DNA of 64,000 nt from SHZL01 sp963815185 (GTDB taxonomy: Bacteria; Pseudomonadota; Gammaproteobacteria; Xanthomonadales; SZUA-36): NCBI GenBank assembly GCA_963815185.1, contig CAWFGC010000012.1:1-64000 (forward strand), written 5' to 3'. The position numbers and the translations under genes are program-made. Of this stretch, positions 1-8,672 are shown piece by piece (positions within the stretch are counted from its first letter, which is position 1; the number at the start of each line of letters is the position of its first letter). A model generated the notes under the pieces. It saw nothing but the letters and a program-made list of their open reading frames with translations, was not told the origin of the DNA and ran no database searches.

Positions 1-42
1 TGACGCGCCATAATATACACAGGAACAGAAGGATCAACGCGT

Positions 43-498
43 ATGATGCCACACACCAGAGTTTTTATAATCAGCCTTTTGACTGCCGTGCTACTGTCTG
101 GTTGCACTGGCGGCGCCATGGTCAGTCCCGGTGAGTCCAACGACCCGGGAGATGACATGGGGCCTGCGCAAGAACAGGTTCGTGAACGTGTACAGGCACG
201 CTGGGACGCCATCATTGCAATGGATTATGACAAGGTATATACCTTCGCCACGCCGACCTACCGCGCCACATACGGTCTGGACCATTATCGCAACCAGTAT
301 GCGGTGCAGATTATAAAAGAAAGTATCGAGTTGATTAGTATTACGATACCGGAAGATGACCCCGACACCGCCTTTGTGCGGCTGAACCTGACTTTTGTGG
401 CTACAAGTGTGCCATCCGGGAGATACGAGGGGCAGGCGCTGGTTCATGAAACCTGGGTACGAAGGGACGGCCAGTGGTGGTTTGTAGAGCCCCGCTGA
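43..498 (+). CDS. Lipoprotein of unknown function, NTF2-like
   Basis: Predicted 151-residue exported lipoprotein. A short basic start and hydrophobic stretch run into the lipobox LSGC, so Cys21 should be lipidated after signal peptidase II cleavage. The rest is soluble, with a helix (QEQVRERVQARWDAI), a Y/F-rich middle and C-terminal strands ending in GQWWFVEPR. That order resembles SnoaL/NTF2-fold small proteins, but this is only a fold guess. It lies just upstream of two methyltransferases on the same strand with a 21-base gap and may share a transcript with them. No specific function can be assigned. Confidence 0.75.
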   Translation: MMPHTRVFIISLLTAVLLSGCTGGAMVSPGESNDPGDDMGPAQEQVRERVQARWDAIIAMDYDKVYTFATPTYRATYGLDHYRNQYAVQIIKESIELISITIPEDDPDTAFVRLNLTFVATSVPSGRYEGQALVHETWVRRDGQWWFVEPR

Positions 499-519
499 CC
501 CGGCCTGGGGGCGGCCCCG

Positions 520-1212
520 GTGAAGCTCAGGCTGAATAATTACTCGGATGCCGAACGGGCCGCGGAGGTAATAGGCCGCGGCAATCACCGCGATTGGGTG
601 GGCGGCCTGTGGCAGGAAATAGGCGATCTCCAGTTTGATTTTCTCCTGGGCAAGTCCCTGCGACCTGATATGCGGGTGCTGGATATCGGTTGCGGCTGTT
701 TCCGGTGCGGCGTACCGCTGCTGCGTTACCTGAACCCGGGTTGTTACTACGGGATGGATATATCCCAGGAGATAATGGACGTCGGCTATACCAGGGAACT
801 GGTACCCTTGGGACTGGATAGCAAATTGCCGCGTGAACACCTCCTCTGTGATGAAGATTTTCAGGTCGACCACTTCGGTGTGAAATTCGACGTGGTGCTG
901 GCGCAGTCGCTGTTCACGCACTTGCCGCTAAACCATTTTCGCCTGTGCATGGCAAAGCTGGTAAATTCGGTTAACGTAGGCGGTATAGTCTGTGTAACCG
1001 CTTTTATTTGCCCGGATGGACATGACTTGAGCGACCCTTATCGGCATCCACGCGGGGGCATTACAACCCACCCCGCCAGCGATCCTTATCACTACCGCTT
1101 GGCGGATTTTGAGTACTGCCTGCGCGGAATGCCCTGGCAGCTTGACTACCAGCTTGATTGGGGCCATCCGCGGAATCAATCGATGTTGACCATCACGCGT
1201 ACGCAAGCATGA
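520..1212 (+). CDS. Class I SAM-dependent methyltransferase
   Basis: 230 residues with a GTG start. The SAM-binding motif I is clear (VLDIGCGCFRCG, about residues 50-61), followed by an acidic residue at the end of strand 2 (YYGMDIS) and a motif IV-like stretch (KFDVVLAQSLFTHLP). These are hallmarks of Rossmann-fold methyltransferases of the Methyltransf_11/25 type. The substrate is unknown. The next gene encodes a related methyltransferase 7 bases downstream, and a glycosyltransferase converges on the pair, so modification of a glycan or surface component is possible. That role is inferred from context only. Confidence 0.85.
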   Translation: MKLRLNNYSDAERAAEVIGRGNHRDWVGGLWQEIGDLQFDFLLGKSLRPDMRVLDIGCGCFRCGVPLLRYLNPGCYYGMDISQEIMDVGYTRELVPLGLDSKLPREHLLCDEDFQVDHFGVKFDVVLAQSLFTHLPLNHFRLCMAKLVNSVNVGGIVCVTAFICPDGHDLSDPYRHPRGGITTHPASDPYHYRLADFEYCLRGMPWQLDYQLDWGHPRNQSMLTITRTQA

Positions 1213-1219
1213 AAGCGGC

Positions 1220-2032
1220 ATGGATTCGATGCGCCCTCGCAAGAACCGGGCAGGCCTGTGCGAATTCATTTCACACGGTGAGGCGGTCTTGAACGGGCTC
1301 AAACCGGGTGATACAGATTACCGGGCCTACGTCGGCGAAGTGCAAAATTATGATCGTCTGGCGGCACTGCAGTTCGGGCTGGTTACATTGCTGGGCTTGC
1401 GCGAGCAACACCATTTGCTGGATGTAGGCTGTGGATCGCTGCGCGGGGGGCGGTTGTTCATTCCCTATCTTAGCCGACAGCGATACTTTGGCCTGGAGCC
1501 AAACAAGTGGCTTGTTCAGCAGGGTATTGAATCCGAGATAGGCGAGGATCTGATTGATCTCAAGCGCCCCGTGTTTGCGTACAATGATGACTTCGATCTG
1601 GGCGTGTTCGGTGGGACATTCGATTATATTCTGGCCCAGTCCATCTTCAGCCATACCGGAAAATCCCAAATTGATGTGTGCCTGCAGTCGGTGCAGCGCG
1701 TACTGAAGCCCTCAGGTCTGCTGGTTGCAACCTTTGTTGAACGTGCAGACGACCTGTATGAGGATCACTGGGTCTATCCCGGACTCAACCAGTTCAGCTG
1801 GAAAACCATCAAAAATCTGAGTGAAGCCAATGGCCTGGTATGCAGGAAAGTAGATTGGCCGCATCCGCTGCAAACCTGGTTTGTTGTTGCCCGCAAGCCT
1901 GAAATTATCAGTGCGGCCCTGGCGCATGGGGTTGATGCCCTGGCCGACGAGACGTTACTGACACCCAGAAAATTAATAGCAAAAAAAAGCGGCAAAACAT
2001 TTGATTTTTTGCGCCACGCATCGTCTGCTTAG
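1220..2032 (+). CDS. Class I SAM-dependent methyltransferase (paralogue of the preceding gene)
   Basis: 270 residues. Motif I reads LLDVGCGSLRGGRL, strand 2 gives YFGLEPN, and motif IV gives TFDYILAQSIFSHT. The same order and local wording (GCG..R.G, AQS.F.H) appear in the upstream protein, so the two look like divergent tandem duplicates. The ATG follows the previous stop by 7 bases, implying co-translation. The 3' end overlaps the stop of the convergent glycosyltransferase by 4 bases. Substrate unknown. Confidence 0.85.
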   Translation: MDSMRPRKNRAGLCEFISHGEAVLNGLKPGDTDYRAYVGEVQNYDRLAALQFGLVTLLGLREQHHLLDVGCGSLRGGRLFIPYLSRQRYFGLEPNKWLVQQGIESEIGEDLIDLKRPVFAYNDDFDLGVFGGTFDYILAQSIFSHTGKSQIDVCLQSVQRVLKPSGLLVATFVERADDLYEDHWVYPGLNQFSWKTIKNLSEANGLVCRKVDWPHPLQTWFVVARKPEIISAALAHGVDALADETLLTPRKLIAKKSGKTFDFLRHASSA

Positions 2033-2913
2033 TTTCTCAGGTATCGACCGATTTTCTGGATGCGTTGGAACACGGCGCCGGTATCTGCGAGAAAGTTAAA
2101 GCCAGGGCGGGCGTACTTTTGCCCGGTCGCGTTTTCATGTTCTTGAAGACTGTCGGTGAAGTATCCGGGGGAAGCGGTAGCCGCGCCCCCGTGAAACTGG
2201 TGAAAAGTTGCCTCACCAAGCAATAGAACGTTTAAACCATGTTCACGTAGTACCGTTCTTTGAAACAATTCAAGGTTACACAGGCCGCCACCAGGGCGCT
2301 GAAATCCAGGATTAAAGCCACCGACTTCGAGCCAAAGCGAGCGAGAGTAACCCAGGGCATTGCTCTCGTTCTGGTCCAAAAAATTGGAATTATTATGGGC
2401 GCCAGCCCAAACGCTGATTTCCCATAACCTGTCCAGGTCATTCATCCAGTCAGCAGCAGCCAGTAACTGGTCTTCGACAGCCTGGTCATAACCCTTGGCC
2501 ATTGACTTCATTTGTACTTCGTTGCCTAAATGCCTGCTGGCAACAAAAGTGAATGCTGATGGGTGCCGGAATAACACATCCATCGTCCTCCTGACCAGGT
2601 AAGGGCTGAACATTCGGGCACCATCGATGCAGATCAGCAAATTTTTTCCGGAAGTGTGTGATGCAACAACATCATTGATGCACTCGACCGGAGAAGACTT
2701 TGCCTGATCCGGAGAAATCCGTACGCACTTCACGGGAATGTCGGTCGATGAACAATCTGGCCACCATACAGGCTCTGGCGAGCCGTTATCGACGACGACG
2801 ATTTCGTAATTGATTCCTTCAACGTTTCTCTGACAGGGCGGCAAAGCAGACAGTAACGTTCTGGGAAGTTCGCGTTGCATGTTGTACGCAGCAATAACGA
2901 TCGACAAATCCAT
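2029..2913 (-). CDS. Family 2 glycosyltransferase
   Basis: About 294 residues from the ATG at 2913, giving the typical GT2 start MDLSIVIAAYNMQRELPRTL. Nine further in-frame residues upstream are probably not translated. GT-A features include YEIVVVDNGS (nucleotide binding) and LLICIDGARMFSP, where the usual DxD position reads IDGAR. Near the C terminus GYSRSLWLEVGGFNPGFQRPGGG matches the acceptor-side region of GT2 enzymes. It would transfer a sugar from a nucleotide donor to an unknown acceptor. It is convergent with the methyltransferase pair and shares 4 bases at the stops. Confidence 0.85.
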   Translation of the reverse strand: MDLSIVIAAYNMQRELPRTLLSALPPCQRNVEGINYEIVVVDNGSPEPVWWPDCSSTDIPVKCVRISPDQAKSSPVECINDVVASHTSGKNLLICIDGARMFSPYLVRRTMDVLFRHPSAFTFVASRHLGNEVQMKSMAKGYDQAVEDQLLAAADWMNDLDRLWEISVWAGAHNNSNFLDQNESNALGYSRSLWLEVGGFNPGFQRPGGGLCNLELFQRTVLREHGLNVLLLGEATFHQFHGGAATASPGYFTDSLQEHENATGQKYARPGFNFLADTGAVFQRIQKIGRYLRN

Positions 2914-2991
2914 TTCCAGCCGTTCTCCGGATCCCAGCAAATGTTGGGTAGGTCAGTGTATGACACGCACGACCAACATGATACCGGGCAA

Positions 2992-3420
2992 TTATTTGAG
3001 CTTCTCCCCATAATCCGGTCCAAGCGCATTGAGGATTTTCCCGTTATTCTGACTCATGGGAGGCCCTTGGATGAAACGGCTCGCTCCCCTCTGTCTCAAG
3101 TGTCTTGGGTTGCCGTCTCTGTCACCAGGCTGTGCACGGCACGGTGGACTTCTTCGATGGCGGATTCGGTCATGGCGTTGGAAGCCGCGTCGGTGTTCGC
3201 GCAGATTCCGCTCGAAGGTTTCGAATGGAGTCTCGAGCAAGGTGCGGCGTCCGGCCCGGAACTGGTCCGGTGCAGGAACCAGCTTGCGGGCCAGCAGGCG
3301 GGCGACGGATGCATTGCCATCCGGAAAATAGAAACCTTGATCTTCTTCCTGGCCGTAGCCCACGGCGGTTCGGCTGCTTTGCTGGAACTGCTACAATTTC
3401 CAGTGTCACTAGACAAAAGG
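2992..3420 (-). pseudogene. Remnant of an FAD-dependent (spermidine dehydrogenase-like) oxidoreductase
   Basis: The minus strand encodes YFPDGNASVARLLARKLVP around 3270-3330, a segment characteristic of large FAD/NAD(P)-binding amine-oxidase-like proteins of the spermidine dehydrogenase type. Nothing else of that roughly 550-residue protein is present. The reading frame stays open to 2992 but changes character after ERNLRE near 3220, and a different frame then looks more protein-like (ESAIEEVHRAVHSLVTE). I interpret this as a short degraded gene fragment between the glycosyltransferase and the EamA gene. No other gene is visible in 2914-3443. Confidence 0.4.
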
Positions 3421-3443
3421 CGAACCAAGAAACAACACAACCT

Positions 3444-4349
3444 ATGCTTCGCAACCTTTTTCTCCTGTTTGCAGTGTCTCTCGCGTGGGCGAGCGAGTAC
3501 CTGTTTATTGGTGAAGCAGACCAGTCACTGCCGCCCACGACCGTGGCAGCGGCCACGACGCTGATCGCGGCCGCAGTGCTGTTGTTCGTTGTCGGAGTGG
3601 TCATGCGCCGGCCGCTGATGGCGACGCTCCGGGCGAAGCCGGAGGTGCCGCTGGTCATGGCCGTCATCGCGGTAGCGGCACCCAAGCTCAGTGTCGTAAT
3701 CGCGGAAGACACCATCACGCCGGACCTGGCGTCGCTGGTGGGGACGACGGTACCCGTGCTGACATTCCTCATCACCGTGTTCATCACCCGCCAGGTGAAA
3801 TACAGCCACTCCAGAATGGCCGGCGTGTTCGCGGCGATACTCGGGATGCTGGTCTTCGTCGGCGTCGAGCACCTTTCATCCCACGAGAACGAAATCGTGG
3901 GGGCCTTGATCATGATGTCGGGCGGCGTGGCATTTGCGTTCAACGGCATCTACTGCTCGCTGCGGGCCAGGGACCTGGACCAGTATGCCCTGGCCACTTT
4001 GGTGTTGTCATTCGGCGGCATCGGGCTCGCCGTCGCTGCGCTGCTGGTTGACGGCCTGCCGGCGACTGTGCCCCGCACGGCTACCCTGGCCTCGATGGCG
4101 GGATCGGGCATCGTGGCGATGGGCATGGCATATCTGGGTTACTACCTCCTGATCGCGCGCTCGAGCGCCTATTTTGCGTCCTTTTATGCCTACCTGGTGC
4201 CGCCGCTCGGACTATTGACGGGTGTACTCATACTGGAAGAATCGCTCACTCTCAACCATGCCATGGGCGTGGGGGTCACACTCGTGGGATTGTGGTTGCT
4301 GACTCGTCGCGAGGGCAATGACGCGCCCGCCCAGCCGGATCAGCAATGA
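3444..4349 (+). CDS. EamA/DMT-superfamily transporter
   Basis: 301 residues from the ATG at 3444 (MLRNLFLLFAVSLAWASEY). The frame is open further upstream, but that stretch overlaps the oxidoreductase remnant and does not look like EamA sequence. About ten hydrophobic segments form two EamA repeats, and the typical C-terminal ending ESLTLNHAMGVGVTLVGLWLL is present. The family exports small metabolites or amino acids through the inner membrane; the substrate cannot be read from sequence. The stop at 4347-4349 is followed within 15 bases by the cytochrome start, so the two probably form an operon. Confidence 0.85.
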   Translation: MLRNLFLLFAVSLAWASEYLFIGEADQSLPPTTVAAATTLIAAAVLLFVVGVVMRRPLMATLRAKPEVPLVMAVIAVAAPKLSVVIAEDTITPDLASLVGTTVPVLTFLITVFITRQVKYSHSRMAGVFAAILGMLVFVGVEHLSSHENEIVGALIMMSGGVAFAFNGIYCSLRARDLDQYALATLVLSFGGIGLAVAALLVDGLPATVPRTATLASMAGSGIVAMGMAYLGYYLLIARSSAYFASFYAYLVPPLGLLTGVLILEESLTLNHAMGVGVTLVGLWLLTRREGNDAPAQPDQQ

Positions 4350-4361
4350 GGAGGTGGGAAA

Positions 4362-7300
4362 TTGGTGATAAAGACCTTGCATAGATTCGCACGGGCAACC
4401 CTTGTCGGTGCCGGTTTCCTGATCGCGGCAGGCGCGAACACCGCTGGCGCTGATTGCCCGGGCGAACAGACGACCGAGCTCGTACCGAAGGATCTGCAGT
4501 TGTGCCGCGCGCTCGACAGCGCGGTGCGCGCTCCGGGCAAACTTTCGCTCCACGACTACCAGAAGAAGTTGTCGCAGTATTTCGAAAATTTCTGTCATCG
4601 CAACACGGATGCCGGCTGGGTACGTGATAAGCACGTTCGCGACACCGGTCCGTTTACCATTCCACTCATCGACGGGCGTGAACACCCGCGCTATCACGGC
4701 ACCCACGCGCCGGTGGTCATCTGGTACTCGCCACAGATGGCCGATTGGGTAAAGCAGAACCGCGGCACAGACGATACGGAAAAGTCGCGTGACGATGCGC
4801 CGGTACCCGCGGGCGCCATGGTGGTCAAGGAAATGTATCCGGCGCCGGCCGCACGCTGCGCCGGGGTCGATCCGCTCAAACTGTTGCCAACCAGCGGTGC
4901 GGCGTTCATGGTGCGCGCGCCGGGCGTGTCGCACGACGGATGGTATTGGGGCTGGTACGGTTGGTCTGGCTGGACACCCGACTACCCGGCGAACGACAAC
5001 CGCTTGGCCTACCAGGGATTCGGGCAATACTGCATGAACTGCCATGCCTCGGCGCGGGACAACCTGACCTTCGCGTCCGCTGACAACATGGAGGGCGAAC
5101 CGGGACTCCCCATCGTCTTCTACGACGAGGGCAGCATCGAAGGCGGCGAACCGCCACCGACCCATCACGACCGTGTTGCCAAAAGCGCCGGGGATTCCAA
5201 TCGCAGCCGCCAACCGCGCGACGACTACGCCCCGGCATTCCTGGATGCGTTTTCAGCAGGTGGCGTGAGGCCGCCGGACCGGGACTCGGTCTCGATGATG
5301 CCGTCGCAAACCTACGACAATGTGTTCATGCCGGCAAACGTACCGAGCGACCATGCCCAATACGTCACCAGTGACCAGTGCCTGGGCTGTCACGATGCAG
5401 GTTCCACCGGCCTGCAGTTCGACATGACTGAACGCGACCCGAACACGGGCAAGCTCTGGAACCACTCGCCCTACGGTACCTGGCGCGGTTCGCCCATGGG
5501 CCTGGCCGGACGCGACCCATTCTTCTTCGCCCAACTCGCCAGCGAGACTCAGTCCTTTCACGAGGAGGAGGCGCCGCAAGTCGAGACCATTTGCCTCGGC
5601 TGTCACGGGGTGATGGGTCAGAGGCAGTACCAGTTGGACGCGTATATGGCCAGCGGCGATTGCCCGCCCTTCCGTCGCAATACGGTGGCGGCCGTGCCAT
5701 GGCCCGCCGACGATCCACGGGCTGCACAGGCGGACTACGGAGCACTAGCCCGTGACGGTATCTCCTGCATGGCCTGTCACACGATGGCCATCGGCGAAGC
5801 GGCCAACGAGGCTGGCCGGGGCTCGGCGCGCAACGCCTGCGCGGAGCAGCGCCAGGATATGCTCAATGCGGGTTACACGGGTTTCGCGAAGTCTTTTACC
5901 GGCTCTTTCCTCACCCGGCCAATGGACGGCATCATGGGCCCGTTCAGTGATCCGAAGACCCGGCCCATGAAGACGGCGCTCGGCCTGGAACCGTTTCATG
6001 ATGAAACGGTGACCAGCTCCGAGGTCTGCGGCACCTGCCATACCGTGCACCTCCCCGTATTGCACGAGGGTGATACCGTGGGCCGGATATACGAGCAGAC
6101 CACTTACGCCGAATGGGCCTTCAGCGATTTTCGCACCGGGAAAACCGCCGACGGCCCGCTACCACACGGTGCCGGAAAGTCGCCTTATTCTTGCCAGGAC
6201 TGCCACATGTCATCGAAGGACGCGGACGGCAAATCCCGGGCCAGCAAGGTGGCCTCTATCCAGGAACACCACGGCTTCCCGCAGGCCGCATTCACCACCG
6301 CACCCGACAACATCGATCTGCCCGTGCGCGAACACTATTCGCGGCACAACCTGGTGGGCCTCAACCTGTTCCTGGTGACGATGGCCCAGCAGTTCCCGGA
6401 TGTACTGGGCGTTCGTATCCAAGACCCGATGCTGGTATCCAAGGGCATCGATCCCTTGTTCTACACCGAGGACAGAATCAAGCTCCAGGCGTCCTCGCAT
6501 ACCGCGAGCGTCGAAGTGCTGGGCACCACGATAGATAAGGACTCACTGAAAACGACGGTCAAGGTTACCAACCTGACCGGCCACAAATTCCCCTCGGGTG
6601 TCGGATTCCGACGCGCCATTCTGAGTTTTCGAATTGCGGACGCCCGGGGGCGCGAGCTGTGGTCGTCCGGCGCCTTGGATGCCATGGGTCGCGTGCTGGA
6701 CGGTGCCGGAAACGTCCTGCCTGGCGAGCTGTGGTGGCGCGATGACTGCTCCGCTCGAATCCAGCCCGACGAGCGGCTGCACCAGCCCCACTACGAAACC
6801 ATCACGTCGCAGGACCAGGCGCAGATATACCAGGAACTGGTTTCGACCCCGCCGGCGTCCGGACCCTTCCAATGCGACCATGTCACCGCGCCGCGAGGCC
6901 ACCTCACCACCTCCTTCCTGTCGATCTGCGCCGAGGTAAAGGACAATCGACTCCTGCCTGCCGGTTACCTGCCGCTCGATCAACGCTCTGCAATCTCGAA
7001 AGCCCTGGGTGCGGACGAGATCCTGGCGGCCGACGCGGGCTCCACCGCCGTCGGCGACGATCCGGACTACCGGCCCGGCGGTGACGGAAGCGACACTATT
7101 GTGTACGACGTACCGCTCGCCGACATCGATGGCACGCCGGTGACAGTCCAGGCCGCACTTCACTACCAGGCAACGCCGCCGTTCTACCTTCAGGACCGTT
7201 TTTGCACCGCGAAAGGCGCGGACCGGGACCGGCTTTTTTACCTGGCCGGACACCTCGACACCGACAGTAGTTCGATCGACGGATGGAAACTCGAGGTCGC

Positions 7301-7370
7301 GGCTACCGGACCGGTGAAGATTGCCCGCGACGCGGGCCGGATTACCATTGCATCAGTCGGTGCAGATTAA
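4362..7370 (+). CDS. Large periplasmic multihaem cytochrome c (six CxxCH)
   Basis: About 1002 residues. A Shine-Dalgarno GGAGG at 4350-4354 precedes adjacent TTG (4362) and GTG (4365) candidates, so the start is one of these. An N-terminal Sec signal ends near GANTAGA. Six haem-binding motifs are visible: CMNCH (about residue 224), CLGCH (340), CLGCH (411), CMACH (469), CGTCH (556) and CQDCH (611). The last 350 residues contain no haem motif and look like a beta-rich domain (HTASVEVLGTTI, LTGHKFPSG). It resembles cytochrome c-554-like proteins of periplasmic electron transfer. The partner and electron acceptor are unknown. The stop codon lies inside a dispersed repeat. Confidence 0.85.
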   Translation: MVIKTLHRFARATLVGAGFLIAAGANTAGADCPGEQTTELVPKDLQLCRALDSAVRAPGKLSLHDYQKKLSQYFENFCHRNTDAGWVRDKHVRDTGPFTIPLIDGREHPRYHGTHAPVVIWYSPQMADWVKQNRGTDDTEKSRDDAPVPAGAMVVKEMYPAPAARCAGVDPLKLLPTSGAAFMVRAPGVSHDGWYWGWYGWSGWTPDYPANDNRLAYQGFGQYCMNCHASARDNLTFASADNMEGEPGLPIVFYDEGSIEGGEPPPTHHDRVAKSAGDSNRSRQPRDDYAPAFLDAFSAGGVRPPDRDSVSMMPSQTYDNVFMPANVPSDHAQYVTSDQCLGCHDAGSTGLQFDMTERDPNTGKLWNHSPYGTWRGSPMGLAGRDPFFFAQLASETQSFHEEEAPQVETICLGCHGVMGQRQYQLDAYMASGDCPPFRRNTVAAVPWPADDPRAAQADYGALARDGISCMACHTMAIGEAANEAGRGSARNACAEQRQDMLNAGYTGFAKSFTGSFLTRPMDGIMGPFSDPKTRPMKTALGLEPFHDETVTSSEVCGTCHTVHLPVLHEGDTVGRIYEQTTYAEWAFSDFRTGKTADGPLPHGAGKSPYSCQDCHMSSKDADGKSRASKVASIQEHHGFPQAAFTTAPDNIDLPVREHYSRHNLVGLNLFLVTMAQQFPDVLGVRIQDPMLVSKGIDPLFYTEDRIKLQASSHTASVEVLGTTIDKDSLKTTVKVTNLTGHKFPSGVGFRRAILSFRIADARGRELWSSGALDAMGRVLDGAGNVLPGELWWRDDCSARIQPDERLHQPHYETITSQDQAQIYQELVSTPPASGPFQCDHVTAPRGHLTTSFLSICAEVKDNRLLPAGYLPLDQRSAISKALGADEILAADAGSTAVGDDPDYRPGGDGSDTIVYDVPLADIDGTPVTVQAALHYQATPPFYLQDRFCTAKGADRDRLFYLAGHLDTDSSSIDGWKLEVAATGPVKIARDAGRITIASVGAD

Positions 7371-7401
7371 GTTGGATCAATGTGCCCCGTTCCCATTTTT
7401 G
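7361..7401. repeat. Dispersed palindromic repeat, family A, copy 1
   Basis: GCAGATTAAGTTGGATCAAT followed by GTGCCCC. This closely matches a second copy at 36439-36485. The stop codon of the cytochrome gene (TAA at 7368-7370) lies inside the repeat, so the last residues, GAD, are repeat-encoded. The copy also lies next to the stop of the convergent lysozyme gene. REP-type gammaproteobacterial repeats are the closest known class. Confidence 0.6.
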
Positions 7402-8498
7402 TCGCTCTCACCGGAACAGGATGTTGAGGCGGACGTCGGCATGAGCGATTCGAGCTGCACCCCAGGGTGGAGGAGATTGATATCGACTTCCTTCTCCACG
7501 CCGTCGATGGTGCGGTCCGCGGCATGTTGCCAAATCAGCCAGTTGTCCCAGCCGAAGGGGACTTTGGGCATTTTCACTCCGTATTCCGACATCCACAGCG
7601 GGTAGTCGGAGAAAACGGGTTCGTAATGTGCGTCCCAAAATCTGGAGCTGGAGTAGATGATGGGTTTGATGCCCAATTCTCCTTCCAGCGTGTGTAGAAA
7701 AACGAGTAGTTCGGCGTTCAAGTCACCCTTGGTATGCGCGCCCAACAATTCCACGTCTACGGCGGGGGGCAAGGTGCCAGGGTTATCTTTGATGCGCGAA
7801 GCAAAGAACCGGGCCTGTTCAGCCGGATCATCCTCGGTAACGTAGAAATGATACGCTCCCCGCGCCAATCCCGCCTCGCACAAGCCGCGCCAGTGTTGCT
7901 CGAACAGGGCGTCCGGGTTATCCACGCCTTCTGTGGCTTTGACATAGGCAAAACGGTAGTTTTGCGCTTTGACTTTCTTCCAGTCCACTTGCCCGGAATG
8001 ATGTGACAGATCCAGGCCGAGCACGGTGAGATCTGATGGACTGTAGTCCGTGTCGATGCGATTAAGTTCAACGGAAAATAATGGCGTGCCTTCTCCTTCG
8101 GCGTAGAAATGTGCCGCTAAAGTGTCGGCAGCGATCAGTTCCGCTTCAATACGGTTGCCGCGCGCGGATTCCCGGATGAGTACGGATTTGAGGTCCACTG
8201 AGATGCTGCCCTTGAAGGTGTCGAAGTGCTCAGCCAGTAGACCGAGAGAATCCTCGCCGTGAACCGTGTCATCCGGATGTTCCAGTATGTTCCAGCGATT
8301 GTATCCGGCAATGTCCCAACCGTCCTTGCTCAACTGCCAGGAGATCTCCATCCACATTTCAGCCGGCATTGGATCCGGGGACACGGGTTCGCTGTAAGTT
8401 CCGTACCACACGCCCAGCAGTTGGGGCGGCTGCGGGGAACTTTCTGCTGAAAGTGCGATGGTGGGAAACAGGAAAAGCAGTAACAGGAGATTTCGCAT
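7377..8498 (-). CDS. Exported glycoside hydrolase family 25 (lysozyme-like)
   Basis: 373 residues from the ATG at 8498, giving a clean signal peptide (MRNLLLLLFLFPTIALSAES). An upstream in-frame extension is possible but would bury it. Residues 25-160 are a poorly recognised N-terminal region. The GH25 barrel starts with LTVLGLDLSHHSGQVDW and continues through FAYVKATEG, ARGAYHFY and the catalytic DxE in LPPAVDVELLG, to GVEKEVDINLLH. GH25 enzymes cleave the MurNAc-GlcNAc bond of peptidoglycan. It is divergent from the lipoprotein at 8673 and could serve cell-wall remodelling or attack on neighbours. Confidence 0.9.
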   Translation of the reverse strand: MRNLLLLLFLFPTIALSAESSPQPPQLLGVWYGTYSEPVSPDPMPAEMWMEISWQLSKDGWDIAGYNRWNILEHPDDTVHGEDSLGLLAEHFDTFKGSISVDLKSVLIRESARGNRIEAELIAADTLAAHFYAEGEGTPLFSVELNRIDTDYSPSDLTVLGLDLSHHSGQVDWKKVKAQNYRFAYVKATEGVDNPDALFEQHWRGLCEAGLARGAYHFYVTEDDPAEQARFFASRIKDNPGTLPPAVDVELLGAHTKGDLNAELLVFLHTLEGELGIKPIIYSSSRFWDAHYEPVFSDYPLWMSEYGVKMPKVPFGWDNWLIWQHAADRTIDGVEKEVDINLLHPGVQLESLMPTSASTSCSGESDKNGNGAH

Positions 8499-8672
8499 GC
8501 TGGTTTTACCTTTGTTGTGATGCTGGCCGGGACAACCGGCTACCGACTCAATACAGGGGGTCATGATATCGCGAATTCAGACGGGTGCAAAAACAGCTGC
8601 AATACAATTCCATTTGCCAACGTGGTCCAAATCCTAAACAATGCGTGTTTCGACAATTCCGGTGATAAATTG

